From Oryzobacter faecalis (GTDB lineage: Bacteria > Actinomycetota > Actinomycetes > Actinomycetales > Dermatophilaceae), in NCBI RefSeq assembly GCF_046764005.1, contig NZ_JBKOFW010000010.1, forward strand, positions 44,522-108,521: a stretch of 64,000 nt of DNA. Direction: 5' to 3'. The notes under the pieces were generated by a model that saw only the letters and a list, made by a program, of their open reading frames with translations, did not search any database and was not told the origin of the DNA. Positions 48,747 to 57,294 of the stretch are shown in pieces (the stretch's first letter is position 1; every line of letters starts with the position of its first letter). The position numbers and the translations under genes were made by a program.

Positions 48747-49733
48747 ATGCCACGCGCACTGATCACCGGCATCACCGGCCAGGACGGCCTCTACCTCTCC
48801 GAGCTGCTGCTCGCGAAGGGCTACGAGGTCCACGGCGTCATCCGCGGCCAGAACAACCCGAAGCGCGAGCTGGTCCAGCAGGTGGTGCCCGACGTCGTCC
48901 TCCACAACGGCGACCTCACCGACCTCTCCAGCCTGCTGCGCGCCATGGCGGTTGCCGACCCGGACGAGGTCTACAACCTCGGCGCCGTCTCGTTCGTCGC
49001 GTACTCGTGGGAGAACGCGCGCGTCACGACCGAGGTCACCGGCAACGGCGTCCTCAACGCCCTCGAGGCCGTGCGCCTGCACTCGGGACGCGACCTGGGG
49101 CGCATCCGGTTCTACCAGGCGTCGTCCTCGGAGATGTTCGGCAAGGTCCAGGAGGTGCCGCAGCGCGAGACCACGCTGCTGTGGCCGCGCTCCCCCTACG
49201 GCGTGGCCAAGGTCTACGGCCACTACATGACGATCAACTACCGCGAGTCCTACGGGATGCACGCGTCCTCCGGCATCCTGTTCAACCACGAGTCGCCCCG
49301 TCGCGGACCGGAGTTCGTCACGCGCAAGGTGTCCATGGGGGTCGCCGCGATCTCCCTCGGGCTCCAGGAGTCGCTGACGATGGGCAACCTCGACGCGCAG
49401 CGCGACTGGGGGTTCGCCGGCGACTACGTCGAGGGGATGTGGCGGATGCTCCAGCAGCCCGAGGGCGGCGACTACGTCCTGTCCACGGGCGAGACCCACT
49501 CGATCCGCGAGCTGCTCGACGTCGCCTTCGCGCGCGTCGGCATCGACGACTGGTCCGGCCTCGTCGAGCAGGACCCGCGCTTCATGCGACCGGCCGAGGT
49601 CGACCTCCTCGTCGGCGACGCGTCCAAGGCCCGCGAGGTGCTCGGCTGGGAGCCGAAGGTCGGCTTCCGCGAGCTCGTCGAGATGATGGTCGACAGCGAC
49701 GTGGCCCGGCTGCGGGACGGGCTCGCGAGATGA
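48747..49733 (+). CDS. gmd: GDP-mannose 4,6-dehydratase
   Basis: 328 residues, extended SDR. RALITGITGQDGLYLSELLLAKGYEVHG, EVYNLGAVSFVAYSW, FYQASSSEMFG, LWPRSPYGVAKVYGHY (YxxxK), LFNHESPRRGPEFVTRK, LDAQRDWGFAGDYVEGMW are classic Gmd motifs. It makes GDP-4-keto-6-deoxymannose, precursor of GDP-fucose, GDP-rhamnose or GDP-perosamine. First of a three-gene coupled run; the next start overlaps as ATGA. No WcaG/Rmd-type reductase or PerA aminotransferase is obvious in the window except possibly the paralogue that follows. Confidence 0.94.
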   Translation: MPRALITGITGQDGLYLSELLLAKGYEVHGVIRGQNNPKRELVQQVVPDVVLHNGDLTDLSSLLRAMAVADPDEVYNLGAVSFVAYSWENARVTTEVTGNGVLNALEAVRLHSGRDLGRIRFYQASSSEMFGKVQEVPQRETTLLWPRSPYGVAKVYGHYMTINYRESYGMHASSGILFNHESPRRGPEFVTRKVSMGVAAISLGLQESLTMGNLDAQRDWGFAGDYVEGMWRMLQQPEGGDYVLSTGETHSIRELLDVAFARVGIDDWSGLVEQDPRFMRPAEVDLLVGDASKAREVLGWEPKVGFRELVEMMVDSDVARLRDGLAR

Positions 49734-50683
49734 GCGTCGCGCTCGTCACGGGCGCGACGGGGCAGGACGGCAGCTACCTCGTCGAGCGCCTCCTCGGCGA
49801 GGGGTGCGAGGTCCACGGGCTGGTGCGTCGGGAGGACCTCCGCGGAACCCGGCCGGACGGCCTGGTCGTCCACGAGCTCGACCTCGGCGCCCCGGCCGAC
49901 GAGCTCGTCGCCCTCGTCGACCGGGTGTCGCCCGACGAGCTGTACAACCTCGGCGGGGTCAGCTCGGTCGCCCACTCGTGGGCCGACCCGCTGCTGACGA
50001 CACGGGTCAGCGGTGTGGCCGCCCAGGTGCTGCTCGACGCGGCCCGCCGCGTCCAGGAGCGGCGCGGGCGCGAGGTGCGCGTCCTGCAGCCGAGCAGCGC
50101 CGAGATCTTCGGGGAGCCCTCTGCCACACCGCAGAACGAGTCCACGGCCATCCGCCCCGTGTCGCCGTACGGCGCCGCCAAGGCCTTCGCCCACCACGTC
50201 GCGGGGATCGAGCGGTCCCGAGGGCTGTTCACGGCGTGCGTGATCCTCTACAACCACGAGTCGCCCCGTCGCCCACCTGCGTTCGTCACGCGCAAGATCA
50301 CGAGCACCGTCGCGGCGATCGCCGCGGGCACCGCCGACCGACTCGCGCTCGGCAACCTCGAGGCCCGGCGCGACTGGGGGTGGGCCCCGGACTACGTCGA
50401 CGCGATGGTGCGGGCGCTGCGCCACGACGAGCCGGGCGACTACGTCGTCGCCACGGGCGAGGCCCACACCGTCCGCGACTTCGTCGGCGCGGCCTTCCGC
50501 CACGTCGGGATCGAGGACTGGGAACCGCTCGTCGAGGTCGACCCGGCCTTCCTGCGCCCGGCCGACCCGAGCCTGCTCGTCGGGGACGCCTCGCGGGCCC
50601 GCACCCTCCTGGGCTGGTCGCCGACGGTCGACTTCGACGGCCTCGTCGCCCGGATGGTCGACGCCGAGGACGGTCGGGCGTGA
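49730..50683 (+). CDS. Gmd paralogue, GDP-mannose 4,6-dehydratase-like SDR
   Basis: 317 residues, clearly homologous to the upstream gene: VALVTGATGQDGSYLVERLL, ELYNLGGVSSVAHSW, LQPSSAEIFG, VSPYGAAKAFAHHV (YxxxK kept), LYNHESPRRPPAFVTRKI, LEARRDWGWAPDYVDAM. The conserved GDP-binding NHESPRR is retained. It may be a second dehydratase, or have diverged to a 4-reductase/epimerase (Rmd-like) acting on the Gmd product. Overlaps gmd by ATGA and the next GT4 by GTGA. Confidence 0.85.
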   Translation: MSVALVTGATGQDGSYLVERLLGEGCEVHGLVRREDLRGTRPDGLVVHELDLGAPADELVALVDRVSPDELYNLGGVSSVAHSWADPLLTTRVSGVAAQVLLDAARRVQERRGREVRVLQPSSAEIFGEPSATPQNESTAIRPVSPYGAAKAFAHHVAGIERSRGLFTACVILYNHESPRRPPAFVTRKITSTVAAIAAGTADRLALGNLEARRDWGWAPDYVDAMVRALRHDEPGDYVVATGEAHTVRDFVGAAFRHVGIEDWEPLVEVDPAFLRPADPSLLVGDASRARTLLGWSPTVDFDGLVARMVDAEDGRA

Positions 50684-51801
50684 CGGGAACGGGGCGGCCG
50701 CGCCTCGCCATCGCCCACGACTACCTCACCCAGCGCGGTGGCGCCGAGCGCGTCGTCCTCGCGATGGCGCGTGCGTTCCCCGAGGCGCGGATCCACACGA
50801 CGCTGTACGACCCGGACGGCACCTACCCCGAGTTCGCCGCCCACGACATCGTGACGTCGCCGCTCAACCGGATCGGACCCCTGCGGCGCAGGCACCGGCT
50901 CGCCCTGCCGTTCCTCGCGCCCACTGCCTCGGCCATGCGTGTCGACGCCGACGTCGTCCTCGTCTCCTCGAGCGGCTGGGCCCACGGGTTCGGGCACGGC
51001 GGGCGGTCGCTCGTCTACTGCTACTCGCCCGCCCGCTGGCTGTACCAGACCGAGACCTACCTCGGCGGTCCCGCCCACCGGTCACCACACGGCCTCGCGC
51101 TCCTCCTCCTTCGACCGGCCCTGCGCCGGTGGGACCAGCGGGCCGCCCACGGCGCCACGAGGTACCTCGCGATCTCCCGGGCCGTCCGCGAGCGCATCCG
51201 GGACACCTACGGCCTCGACGCCGACGTCGTGCCGGCGCCGCACAGCATGGACGCGGCGGCCCCGCGGGAGGCCGTGCCCGAGCTCGCCGACTGGGCCGAC
51301 GGCGGCTACCACCTCGTCGTCTCGCGCCTGTTGCCGTACAAGAACGTCGACGTCGTCGTCGAGGCCGTGCGCGGTACCGACCACCGGCTCGTCGTCGTGG
51401 GCGCGGGCCCCGGGCGCGACGCCCTCCTCGCGACGCGTCCGGACAACGTGCGGCTCGTCTCCGGGCTCAGCGACCCGCAGGTCCGGTGGGTCTACGCGCA
51501 CAGCCGCACCCTCGTCGCGCCGAGCATCGAGGACTACGGCCTCTCGCCCCTGGAGGCGGCGGTGTTCGGGCGGCCGAGCCTGACCCTGCGGGCCGGCGGC
51601 TACCTCGACACGGTCGTCGAGGGGGTCACCGGGCTGCACGTGGACGCCGCCGACCCCGCCCTCGTCCGGGCCGGGCTCGACGAGGTCGAGGCCCACCCGT
51701 TCGACCCCGACGCACTGCGCGCGCACGCCGCCAGGTTCGGCGAGGCGGGCTTCGCGGCGCGGCTGCAGGACGAGGTCGACTCCCTCCTGCGCGACGCCTG
51801 A
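50680..51801 (+). CDS. Family 4 glycosyltransferase (WbaZ/MtfA-like)
   Basis: 373 residues. LAIAHDYLTQRGGAERVVLAMARAF (RGGAERVV acceptor loop), TTLYDPDGTYPEF, VVLVSSSGWAHGF, YCYSPARWLYQTETYL, LAISRAVRERIRDTYG, LVVSRLLPYKNVDVVVEAV, LVVVGAGPGRDALL, VAPSIEDYGLSPLEAAVFGRPSLTLRAGGYLDTV. These mannosyl/6-deoxymannosyl-type GT4 motifs fit use of a GDP-sugar from the Gmd pair just upstream, with which it is translationally coupled. Confidence 0.9.
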   Translation: MTGTGRPRLAIAHDYLTQRGGAERVVLAMARAFPEARIHTTLYDPDGTYPEFAAHDIVTSPLNRIGPLRRRHRLALPFLAPTASAMRVDADVVLVSSSGWAHGFGHGGRSLVYCYSPARWLYQTETYLGGPAHRSPHGLALLLLRPALRRWDQRAAHGATRYLAISRAVRERIRDTYGLDADVVPAPHSMDAAAPREAVPELADWADGGYHLVVSRLLPYKNVDVVVEAVRGTDHRLVVVGAGPGRDALLATRPDNVRLVSGLSDPQVRWVYAHSRTLVAPSIEDYGLSPLEAAVFGRPSLTLRAGGYLDTVVEGVTGLHVDAADPALVRAGLDEVEAHPFDPDALRAHAARFGEAGFAARLQDEVDSLLRDA

Positions 51802-51957
51802 GGGCCCGGGACGGGTCCGGACCGGTCTCGGCCGAACGGTTGGTATCAGGGCCGAGTTCTCCGGACCACTCCCGGGGCCGCGGTGCAGGTCTGCATACTG
51901 GCACGAGGGGGTCGCCGCAGGGGCGCGCCTCGACCGTCCCATGCTGTGCGAGGTCCC

Positions 51958-53421
51958 GTGATCATCAACGAGGAGCACACGAGCACCGTCGCCGCCCGCG
52001 CGGCGCGGTGGAACCACGTGGCGCCGACCGTCGCCGCGGTCGTGGTCGACCTCCTCGTGATGTCACTCGTCACCTACGGTGCCGCTTTCGGCCGCATGCG
52101 CCTGCCGTTCTTCCAGGAGACCGGCGACGTCGACAACCTGCTGCGTGCCGTCGGGGTGCCGCTCGTCGTCGGCTGGGCGCTCGTCCTCCTCGTCACGGGT
52201 GCGTACGCGTCGCACGTGCTCGGTGCGGGGACGACGGAGTACAAGCTCGTCCTGCGCGGCACCCTCATCGGCGCGGGTGTCGTCGGGGTCGTCTGCTACC
52301 TCGCGAAGTTCCAGTTCTCGCGCGGGTTCTTCTTCCTCCTCATCCTCCTCGGCGTCCCCGCACTGCTCCTCGGGCGCTTCCTCCTGCGGCGCGCGGTGCA
52401 CGCGGCCCGCCGGAAGGGACGGCTGGCCCACCGGGTCGTCGTCGCGGGGTCCTCCGCCCAGGTCGACGAGGTCGCCCGCGTGCTCGGCCGCGAGAGCTGG
52501 CTCGGGTACCAGGTCATCGGCGCGGTCGTGCCGTCCGCGGAGGCGGCCGAGGCGACCCCCGGCGGGGTGCCCGTCCTCGGGTCCACGGCCCGGACGGTCG
52601 CGGTCGTCGTCGACTCCGACTGCGACATCGTCCTGTTCGCCGGTGGCGCCGTCGAGTCCGCGCAGCAGATGCGGCGGGCCGCGTGGGAGCTCGCCGACAC
52701 CCCCGTGCAGATCATGCTCGTGCCCCAGCTGACCGACGTCGCCAACGACCGCGTGCGGGTCCGGCCCGCCGCGGGGCTGCAGCTCATGGAGCTCGAGGGC
52801 CCGCGCCACCAGAACGCGAGCAGGATCTCCAAGCGCCTGTTCGACCTCGCCGGCGCCAGCCTGCTGCTCCTCCTCGCGAGCCCGCTGCTCCTCGTCACGG
52901 CGATCGCGGTCAAGGTGCACGACGGTGGGCCGGTCATGTTCCGGCAGCAGCGGGTCGGGCGCAACGGCGACCTGTTCGACTGCTTCAAGTTCCGCTCGAT
53001 GGTCGTCCACGCCGACGCCCTCGTCGCCGCGGTCGCGTCCTCGAACCGCCACGGCGCCGACCACGTCCTGTTCAAGGCCGAGAACGACCCCCGGATCACC
53101 GCCCCGGGCCGCCTCATCCGGCGCTTCTCGCTCGACGAGGTGCCGCAGTTCCTCAACGTCCTGCGCGGCGAGATGAGCCTGGTCGGCCCGCGGCCACCGC
53201 TGCCCGGTGAGGTCGAGCGCTACAGCGACGACGTCCGCCGCCGCCTCGCCGTGCGCCCCGGGATGACGGGCCTGTGGCAGGTGTCCGGCCGCTCCGACCT
53301 GTCGTGGGAGGACTCGGTGCGCCTGGACCTCTACTACGTCGACAACTGGTCGCTCGTCCAGGACCTCGCGATCCTCGCGCGCACGATCGGCGCCGTGCTC
53401 TCCAGCCGCGGCGCCTACTGA
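51958..53421 (+). CDS. Polyprenyl-phosphate sugar-1-phosphate transferase (initiating enzyme)
   Basis: 487 residues. Four hydrophobic helices (VAPTVAAVVVDLLVMSLVTY, VPLVVGWALVLLVTGAY, GTLIGAGVVGVVCYL, FFLLILLGVPALLLGRFLL), a Rossmann-like central domain, a fifth helix (ASLLLLLASPLLLVTAIAV) and the PF02397 catalytic domain with FRQQRVGRNGDLFDCFKFRSMVV, RISAPGR-like RITAPGRLIRRFSLDEVPQFLNVLRGEMSLVGPRPPLPGEV, in which DEVPQF and LVGPRPP bind the substrates. It starts repeat-unit assembly on undecaprenyl phosphate. GTG 51958 follows GAGG; an upstream in-frame start at 51883 is less likely. Confidence 0.92.
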   Translation: MIINEEHTSTVAARAARWNHVAPTVAAVVVDLLVMSLVTYGAAFGRMRLPFFQETGDVDNLLRAVGVPLVVGWALVLLVTGAYASHVLGAGTTEYKLVLRGTLIGAGVVGVVCYLAKFQFSRGFFFLLILLGVPALLLGRFLLRRAVHAARRKGRLAHRVVVAGSSAQVDEVARVLGRESWLGYQVIGAVVPSAEAAEATPGGVPVLGSTARTVAVVVDSDCDIVLFAGGAVESAQQMRRAAWELADTPVQIMLVPQLTDVANDRVRVRPAAGLQLMELEGPRHQNASRISKRLFDLAGASLLLLLASPLLLVTAIAVKVHDGGPVMFRQQRVGRNGDLFDCFKFRSMVVHADALVAAVASSNRHGADHVLFKAENDPRITAPGRLIRRFSLDEVPQFLNVLRGEMSLVGPRPPLPGEVERYSDDVRRRLAVRPGMTGLWQVSGRSDLSWEDSVRLDLYYVDNWSLVQDLAILARTIGAVLSSRGAY

Positions 53422-53438
53422 CCGGGCCGGTCCCGGGG

Positions 53439-53460
53439 AGGGCGGGCTCCTTCCCGCCCT
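53439..53460. terminator. Bidirectional terminator hairpin
   Basis: AGGGCGGG (53439-53446) and CCCGCCCT (53453-53460), exact reverse complements with a 6-nt loop, between the convergent sugar transferase and DinB-like genes. Confidence 0.6.
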
Positions 53461-54189
53461 TCACCGCAGGAGCGCGAGGTCCCTGCGGACGTAGCGCAGG
53501 TGCGCCCACTCCTCCTCGAGGATGACGCGCACGCAGTCGCCGACGGTGGGGCGCCAGTCGAACCCCCACGGGTCCTTCCGCTCCTCGGCCAGCCGAGCCT
53601 CGGTGACCGTGGCGAGGAAGTCGGTGACCATCTGCTGGCGCTCGGCGCGCACCGCGAGGACCTCCTCGTACGGCGGCTGGTCCGCGCGGAACATCGAGGT
53701 GTCCACCCCCATCTCGGCCGCGCCGGTGAACAGCTGACCGATCTCGTGGAACGGCTGCTCGACACCCAGGACCGCGCCGCGCAGCCACGTGTCCGTGGCG
53801 AGGACGAGGTGGCGCAGGGTCTGGGCGAGCGACCACTCGTCCTCGACGTGGGCGTCGACGAGGTCCGGCGGCGTGTCGGAGACGGTGGTGTGCCAGGCGG
53901 CCTGCACGGCGACCCACGCCTCGCGCAGGCCCTCGGGCGTCTGCGCCTTCTGCAGCTCGCGGCCAGGGAACCGCCGGTTCAGCTCGGCGTCCACGAGCGG
54001 CACGACGTCGACCCCGTTGACCACGAGGCTGCCCTGGAACAGGTCGTGGCTGTCGATGTCGAGCCCGTCGACGTCGACGCTGCGCATCCGCACGCCGCTG
54101 ACGTCGGAGAAGCGCAGCGTGGCCCCCTTGAAGCTCACCCGCTGGAAGGTCGCACCCTCGAACTCGTCCGTGCCGGAGTAGGTCGTCAT
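53461..54189 (-). CDS. DinB-like protein with N-terminal pentapeptide-like strands
   Basis: 242 residues. Residues 1-70 contain FEGATFQRVSFKGATLRFSDVSGV and a following short right-handed-helix-like pattern. Residues about 85-240 are a DinB/YfiT four-helix bundle: DEWSLAQTLRHLVLATDTWL with the metal-ligand His, WRPTVGDCVRVILEEEWAHLRYVRRDL with the late His. DinB-fold proteins are metal-dependent thiol transferases or of unknown function. The ATG is leaderless (GATGAT plus six bases). Not clearly tied to the polysaccharide genes around it. Confidence 0.8.
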   Translation of the reverse strand: MTTYSGTDEFEGATFQRVSFKGATLRFSDVSGVRMRSVDVDGLDIDSHDLFQGSLVVNGVDVVPLVDAELNRRFPGRELQKAQTPEGLREAWVAVQAAWHTTVSDTPPDLVDAHVEDEWSLAQTLRHLVLATDTWLRGAVLGVEQPFHEIGQLFTGAAEMGVDTSMFRADQPPYEEVLAVRAERQQMVTDFLATVTEARLAEERKDPWGFDWRPTVGDCVRVILEEEWAHLRYVRRDLALLR

Positions 54190-54226
54190 GGCGGCATCAT
54201 CACAGCGACCGACGACACCCGAGGGC

Positions 54227-54730
54227 TCAGAGGCCGAGCAGGACCGGCGTGTCCGGCACGTCGCCCCCGAGCAGTGGTGCGAGCGGTGTGGCGAGGTCAC
54301 GGGGCGAGAACAGGTCCGGTCCGTGGTACCCGGCCACCTCCTCGCGGCGCCACCACCGCATCCCGCTGATGTGCTCGGCGGCGATCGCGTCGCCGGAGAG
54401 TGCGCCCCGCGGCTCGAAGTGCCGGGTGCGCACGAGGAAGTAGTCGTTGACGATGCCGTCGTGGCCGTCCGCGTGTCCGGGGGTGGCGACCACCTGGTGC
54501 CAGACGTGCGGCGGGTCGGTGTCGAGGACGAGCCCCGTCTCCTCGTGCAGCTCGCGACGCAGTGCCTGCAGCAGGCTCTCACCACGCTCGACCCCGCCCC
54601 CTGGTGCGGCCCAGACGACCGCCGGTTCCGACGGTACGACCGGGTGCGGAAACCGGAAACGGCACAGCAGGATGCCGTCGTGCTCGGACAGGATCACGGC
54701 ACGGACCGAGTACCTGTACCTCGCTGACAT
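54227..54730 (-). CDS. NUDIX hydrolase
   Basis: 167 residues. The Nudix box is GGGVERGESLLQALRRELHEETG, with the REx2EExG core RRELHEETG giving the Mg-binding glutamates. N-terminal RYRYSVRAVILSEHDGILLCRFRF suggests an RNA/nucleoside-diphosphate type. MRWWRREEVAGY is the usual later strand-helix. ATG 54730 lies six bases after GGAGGAT; ATG 54745 is the alternative. Substrate unknown; a role in nucleotide-sugar cleavage would suit the location but is speculative. Confidence 0.9.
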   Translation of the reverse strand: MSARYRYSVRAVILSEHDGILLCRFRFPHPVVPSEPAVVWAAPGGGVERGESLLQALRRELHEETGLVLDTDPPHVWHQVVATPGHADGHDGIVNDYFLVRTRHFEPRGALSGDAIAAEHISGMRWWRREEVAGYHGPDLFSPRDLATPLAPLLGGDVPDTPVLLGL

Positions 54731-54793
54731 GGCCGGATCCTCCATGCCCCCCACTCTGGCAGCCGCCACCGACCACCGGCGGGGGCCGGCGAC

Positions 54794-56284
54794 TCAGGCG
54801 CGGGCGCGGACCTTGGGGCGGCCGGTGGGACGTGAGGGACCCGGCCCCACGACCGGCGCCTCGGGAGTGACCTTTCCCACGACGTCGTCGGCCGCGTCGG
54901 TGGCGCTCGTGTAGCTGCCGTACCCCGACGACGCCGTGTGGCCCTCGCCGTAGAGGACCGACCCCACGCCGCGGCGGGGCGCGAGGTTGAGGACGACGCC
55001 GAGCACACGCGCCCCGACCTGGCCCATGAGCTTGGCCGTGTGGCGCGCGTGCTCCTTCTGCGTGCGCCCGACCGCGAACACGAGCAGGGCACCGTCCGTC
55101 ATCGCGGCGAGCACGCCGGCGTCGGTCACGGCGAGCAGCGGCGGCGCGTCGAGGATGACGACGTGGTCCTTGGACAGGTGGTCGACGAGGGCGTGCATGC
55201 GCTGCGACCCGAGCAGCTCGCTCGGGTTGGGGGGCACCCGGCCGGCGGCGATGAACGACAGGTTCGGGTGCTCCGTCTCCTGCAGGGCGTCCTTGAGCTT
55301 GACCTGCCCGGACAGCAGCTGCGACAGGCCCACCCGGCCGGACTGGTCGAGGACGCCGTCGAGCGTGGGGCGCCGCAGGTCGGCATCGATGACGACCGTG
55401 CGCTGCCCGGCCTCGCTGAGCGTGCGCGCGAGCGTCGCCGACACCGTGGACTTGCCCTCGTGCGGGTTCGCGCTCGTGACGACGAGGCTGCGCAGGCTGC
55501 CGTCGACGGCGAGGAAGCGCAGGTTGGTGCGCACCTGCCGGAACGCCTCGGCGGCCGGGCCGAGCTCGTCGAGGCGGCCGCGCGCGGTCTCCTTGCGCAG
55601 CTCGTTCGTCGCCGGGACGACCCCGAGGACGCTGGCGCCGACCAGCTCCTCGACGTCCTCGACGGTGCGGATCCGGGTGTCGAGCTGGCGACGCAGGAAG
55701 ACCAGCGCGTACGCGACGGCCAGGCCGACGAGGCCGCCCACCGCGAGGTTCTTGCGCGGGCTCGGGGCGATCTTGGACCCCGGGAGCGCGGTCTCGATCG
55801 GGACGATCTGGACGAGCGGCTTCCCGCCCGAGGTGGCGGTGGCGACCCGCTCGAGCCGGTCGGCCTCGACGGCCGTCGCGGCGATGACGGCGTCGGCGAG
55901 GACCCGTGACTCCTCCGCCGTCGGTCCCGTCGCGGTCACCTTGAGGACGACGCTGTTCTCGGCGACGCTCGCCGACACGCGCGCGGCGACCTCCGCCGGC
56001 GACGCGTCGATCCCGGTCGCCTCGATGGCGCGCTGGGCCACCGCGCGACCGGTGACGAGCGGCAGGTAGGAGTCGGCCTTGGTGCCGCCGAGCGTCGTGG
56101 CGACGAGGCCCTCGCCGGACGAGCGCTGCTCCCCCGAGACGACGACGTACCCGCTGGCGTCGGCGACGTACACCGGCGGCATCCGCTCGGTGATGACGAC
56201 CGCGGCCGCGACCCCGACGAGCGTGAGCACGACGAGGTGGAGGAGGTGGGCGCGGGAGAGCCGGACGGCGTCGAGAAGGGTCAC
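54794..56284 (-). CDS. Wzz-like chain-length regulator fused to a BY-kinase
   Basis: 496 residues. Membrane helix 1 (LLHLVVLTLVGVAAAVVI), an extracytoplasmic Wzz domain, helix 2 (LAVGGLVGLAVAYALVFL), then the kinase: Walker A TSANPHEGKSTVSATLA, Walker A' VVIDADLRRPTL, Walker B VVILDAPPLLAV. The C-terminus has only three Tyr (LYGEGHTASSGYGSYTS), a modest Tyr cluster for autophosphorylation. It sets polymer length and export of the surface polysaccharide. It is the only chain-length protein in the window. The start is GTG 56284 behind a leader of about 56 nt from a TAAAAT -10 embedded in an inverted repeat. Confidence 0.9.
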   Translation of the reverse strand: MTLLDAVRLSRAHLLHLVVLTLVGVAAAVVITERMPPVYVADASGYVVVSGEQRSSGEGLVATTLGGTKADSYLPLVTGRAVAQRAIEATGIDASPAEVAARVSASVAENSVVLKVTATGPTAEESRVLADAVIAATAVEADRLERVATATSGGKPLVQIVPIETALPGSKIAPSPRKNLAVGGLVGLAVAYALVFLRRQLDTRIRTVEDVEELVGASVLGVVPATNELRKETARGRLDELGPAAEAFRQVRTNLRFLAVDGSLRSLVVTSANPHEGKSTVSATLARTLSEAGQRTVVIDADLRRPTLDGVLDQSGRVGLSQLLSGQVKLKDALQETEHPNLSFIAAGRVPPNPSELLGSQRMHALVDHLSKDHVVILDAPPLLAVTDAGVLAAMTDGALLVFAVGRTQKEHARHTAKLMGQVGARVLGVVLNLAPRRGVGSVLYGEGHTASSGYGSYTSATDAADDVVGKVTPEAPVVGPGPSRPTGRPKVRARA

Positions 56285-56340
56285 AGGGCGTCCTCGGTTC
56301 TGAGGGGCGCGGGAGGGGGTTGCAGGCCACCCGTGCTGGT

Positions 56341-56359
56341 GCGCCGATTTTATCGGCGC
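56341..56359. promoter_or_regulatory. Inverted-repeat operator overlapping the -10 of the Wzz/BY-kinase gene
   Basis: GCGCCGAT (56341-56348) and ATCGGCGC (56352-56359) are perfect inverted repeats with a TTT spacer. The minus-strand -10 TAAAAT (56352-56347) lies inside. This is the classic place for a repressor controlling capsule/exopolysaccharide production. No regulator is adjacent. Confidence 0.5.
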
Positions 56360-56397
56360 CGGTCACCGGGTGCGCGGCCGTCGGGGAACCTCGGCCC

Positions 56398-56403
56398 TAG
56401 AGT
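56398..56403 (+). promoter_or_regulatory. Leaderless -10 box (TAGAGT) of the nucleotidyltransferase gene
   Basis: TAGAGT, then six bases, then ATG at 56410; about 40 bases from the inverted-repeat operator. Confidence 0.5.
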
Positions 56404-56409
56404 GACCGA

Positions 56410-57294
56410 ATGACCGAGGAGGCCCTCGTCCCCGTCGCCGTGCGGGTCGAGCTCGCGCACGCCGCGGTGCAGCGCCTCGCCGAGGAGACCGGCGTCGACG
56501 TGCTCCACATCAAGGGCCCCGCCGTGCACCCCGGCCTGCGGCGCCGCACGAGCGGCGGCAGCGACGTCGACGTCATCGTCCGCCCCGACGGCGTCGACCG
56601 CCTCATGGGCGCCCTGGCCGAGCACGGTTGGCGGGTCGAGACGACGTTCGAGGCCGGGTCGGCCTTCGACCACGCCGCGAACCTCTACCACCCGAGCTGG
56701 GGCCTGCTCGACGTCCACCGCCACTACCCCGGGATGGACCGTGACCCCGCGGCGTCGTTCGCGGTCCTCTGGCGCACGCGCGGCACCATCGAGCTCGGCC
56801 ACGTGCCCTGCGCGGTGCCCGACCCGATCTCCCAGTCGCTCGTCCTCCTGCTCCACGCGGCCCGGAGCACCACCCCCGGGGTCGAGCACCCCGACGTCGA
56901 ACCCAACTGGACCGACCGCACCCCCGAGGACCGCGACCGCATCCGCGCCCTCGCCGCCGAGACCGGTGCGACGGTCGCGCTGGCCGCGGCCACCGGCACC
57001 CTCGGCGAGCACCGCGACGACCCCGAGGCGGCGTTGTGGCGGGTCTTCAGCGAGGGCGGTGACCGCCTCGACGAGTGGGAGGCTCGCCTGAGGTCGGCCC
57101 GCGGGGCGCGCGCGAAGGCGTCGGTCGTCCTGCGCTCCTTCGGGGTCAACCGCTACTACCTCGCCCAGCGCCTCGGGCACGAGCCCTCGCGCCGCGAGGT
57201 CGCGGTGGAGTTCGCCCGCCGCCTGGGCGCCGCCGGACGTGGCCTGGCGACCCGGGTGCGCAGCGGGGCGGACCGCGGGGGGTCCGCCCGATGA
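56410..57294 (+). CDS. Nucleotidyltransferase-fold protein (NTP_transf_5-like)
   Basis: 294 residues. AVQRLAEETGVDVLHIKGPAVHPGLRRRTSGGSDVDVIVRPDGVDRLM contains the GPAVHPGLR motif and the SDVDVIV metal-binding Asp pair of the Pol-beta-type nucleotidyltransferases. ANLYHPSWGLLDVHRHYPG contributes a later Asp. The family (PF14907-like) is often next to a PqqD-like gene. The role is unknown; with the adjacent Wzz kinase a modification of the surface glycan or a lasso/peptide-like product is possible. Stop overlaps the PqqD-like start as ATGA. Confidence 0.8.
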   Translation: MTEEALVPVAVRVELAHAAVQRLAEETGVDVLHIKGPAVHPGLRRRTSGGSDVDVIVRPDGVDRLMGALAEHGWRVETTFEAGSAFDHAANLYHPSWGLLDVHRHYPGMDRDPAASFAVLWRTRGTIELGHVPCAVPDPISQSLVLLLHAARSTTPGVEHPDVEPNWTDRTPEDRDRIRALAAETGATVALAAATGTLGEHRDDPEAALWRVFSEGGDRLDEWEARLRSARGARAKASVVLRSFGVNRYYLAQRLGHEPSRREVAVEFARRLGAAGRGLATRVRSGADRGGSAR

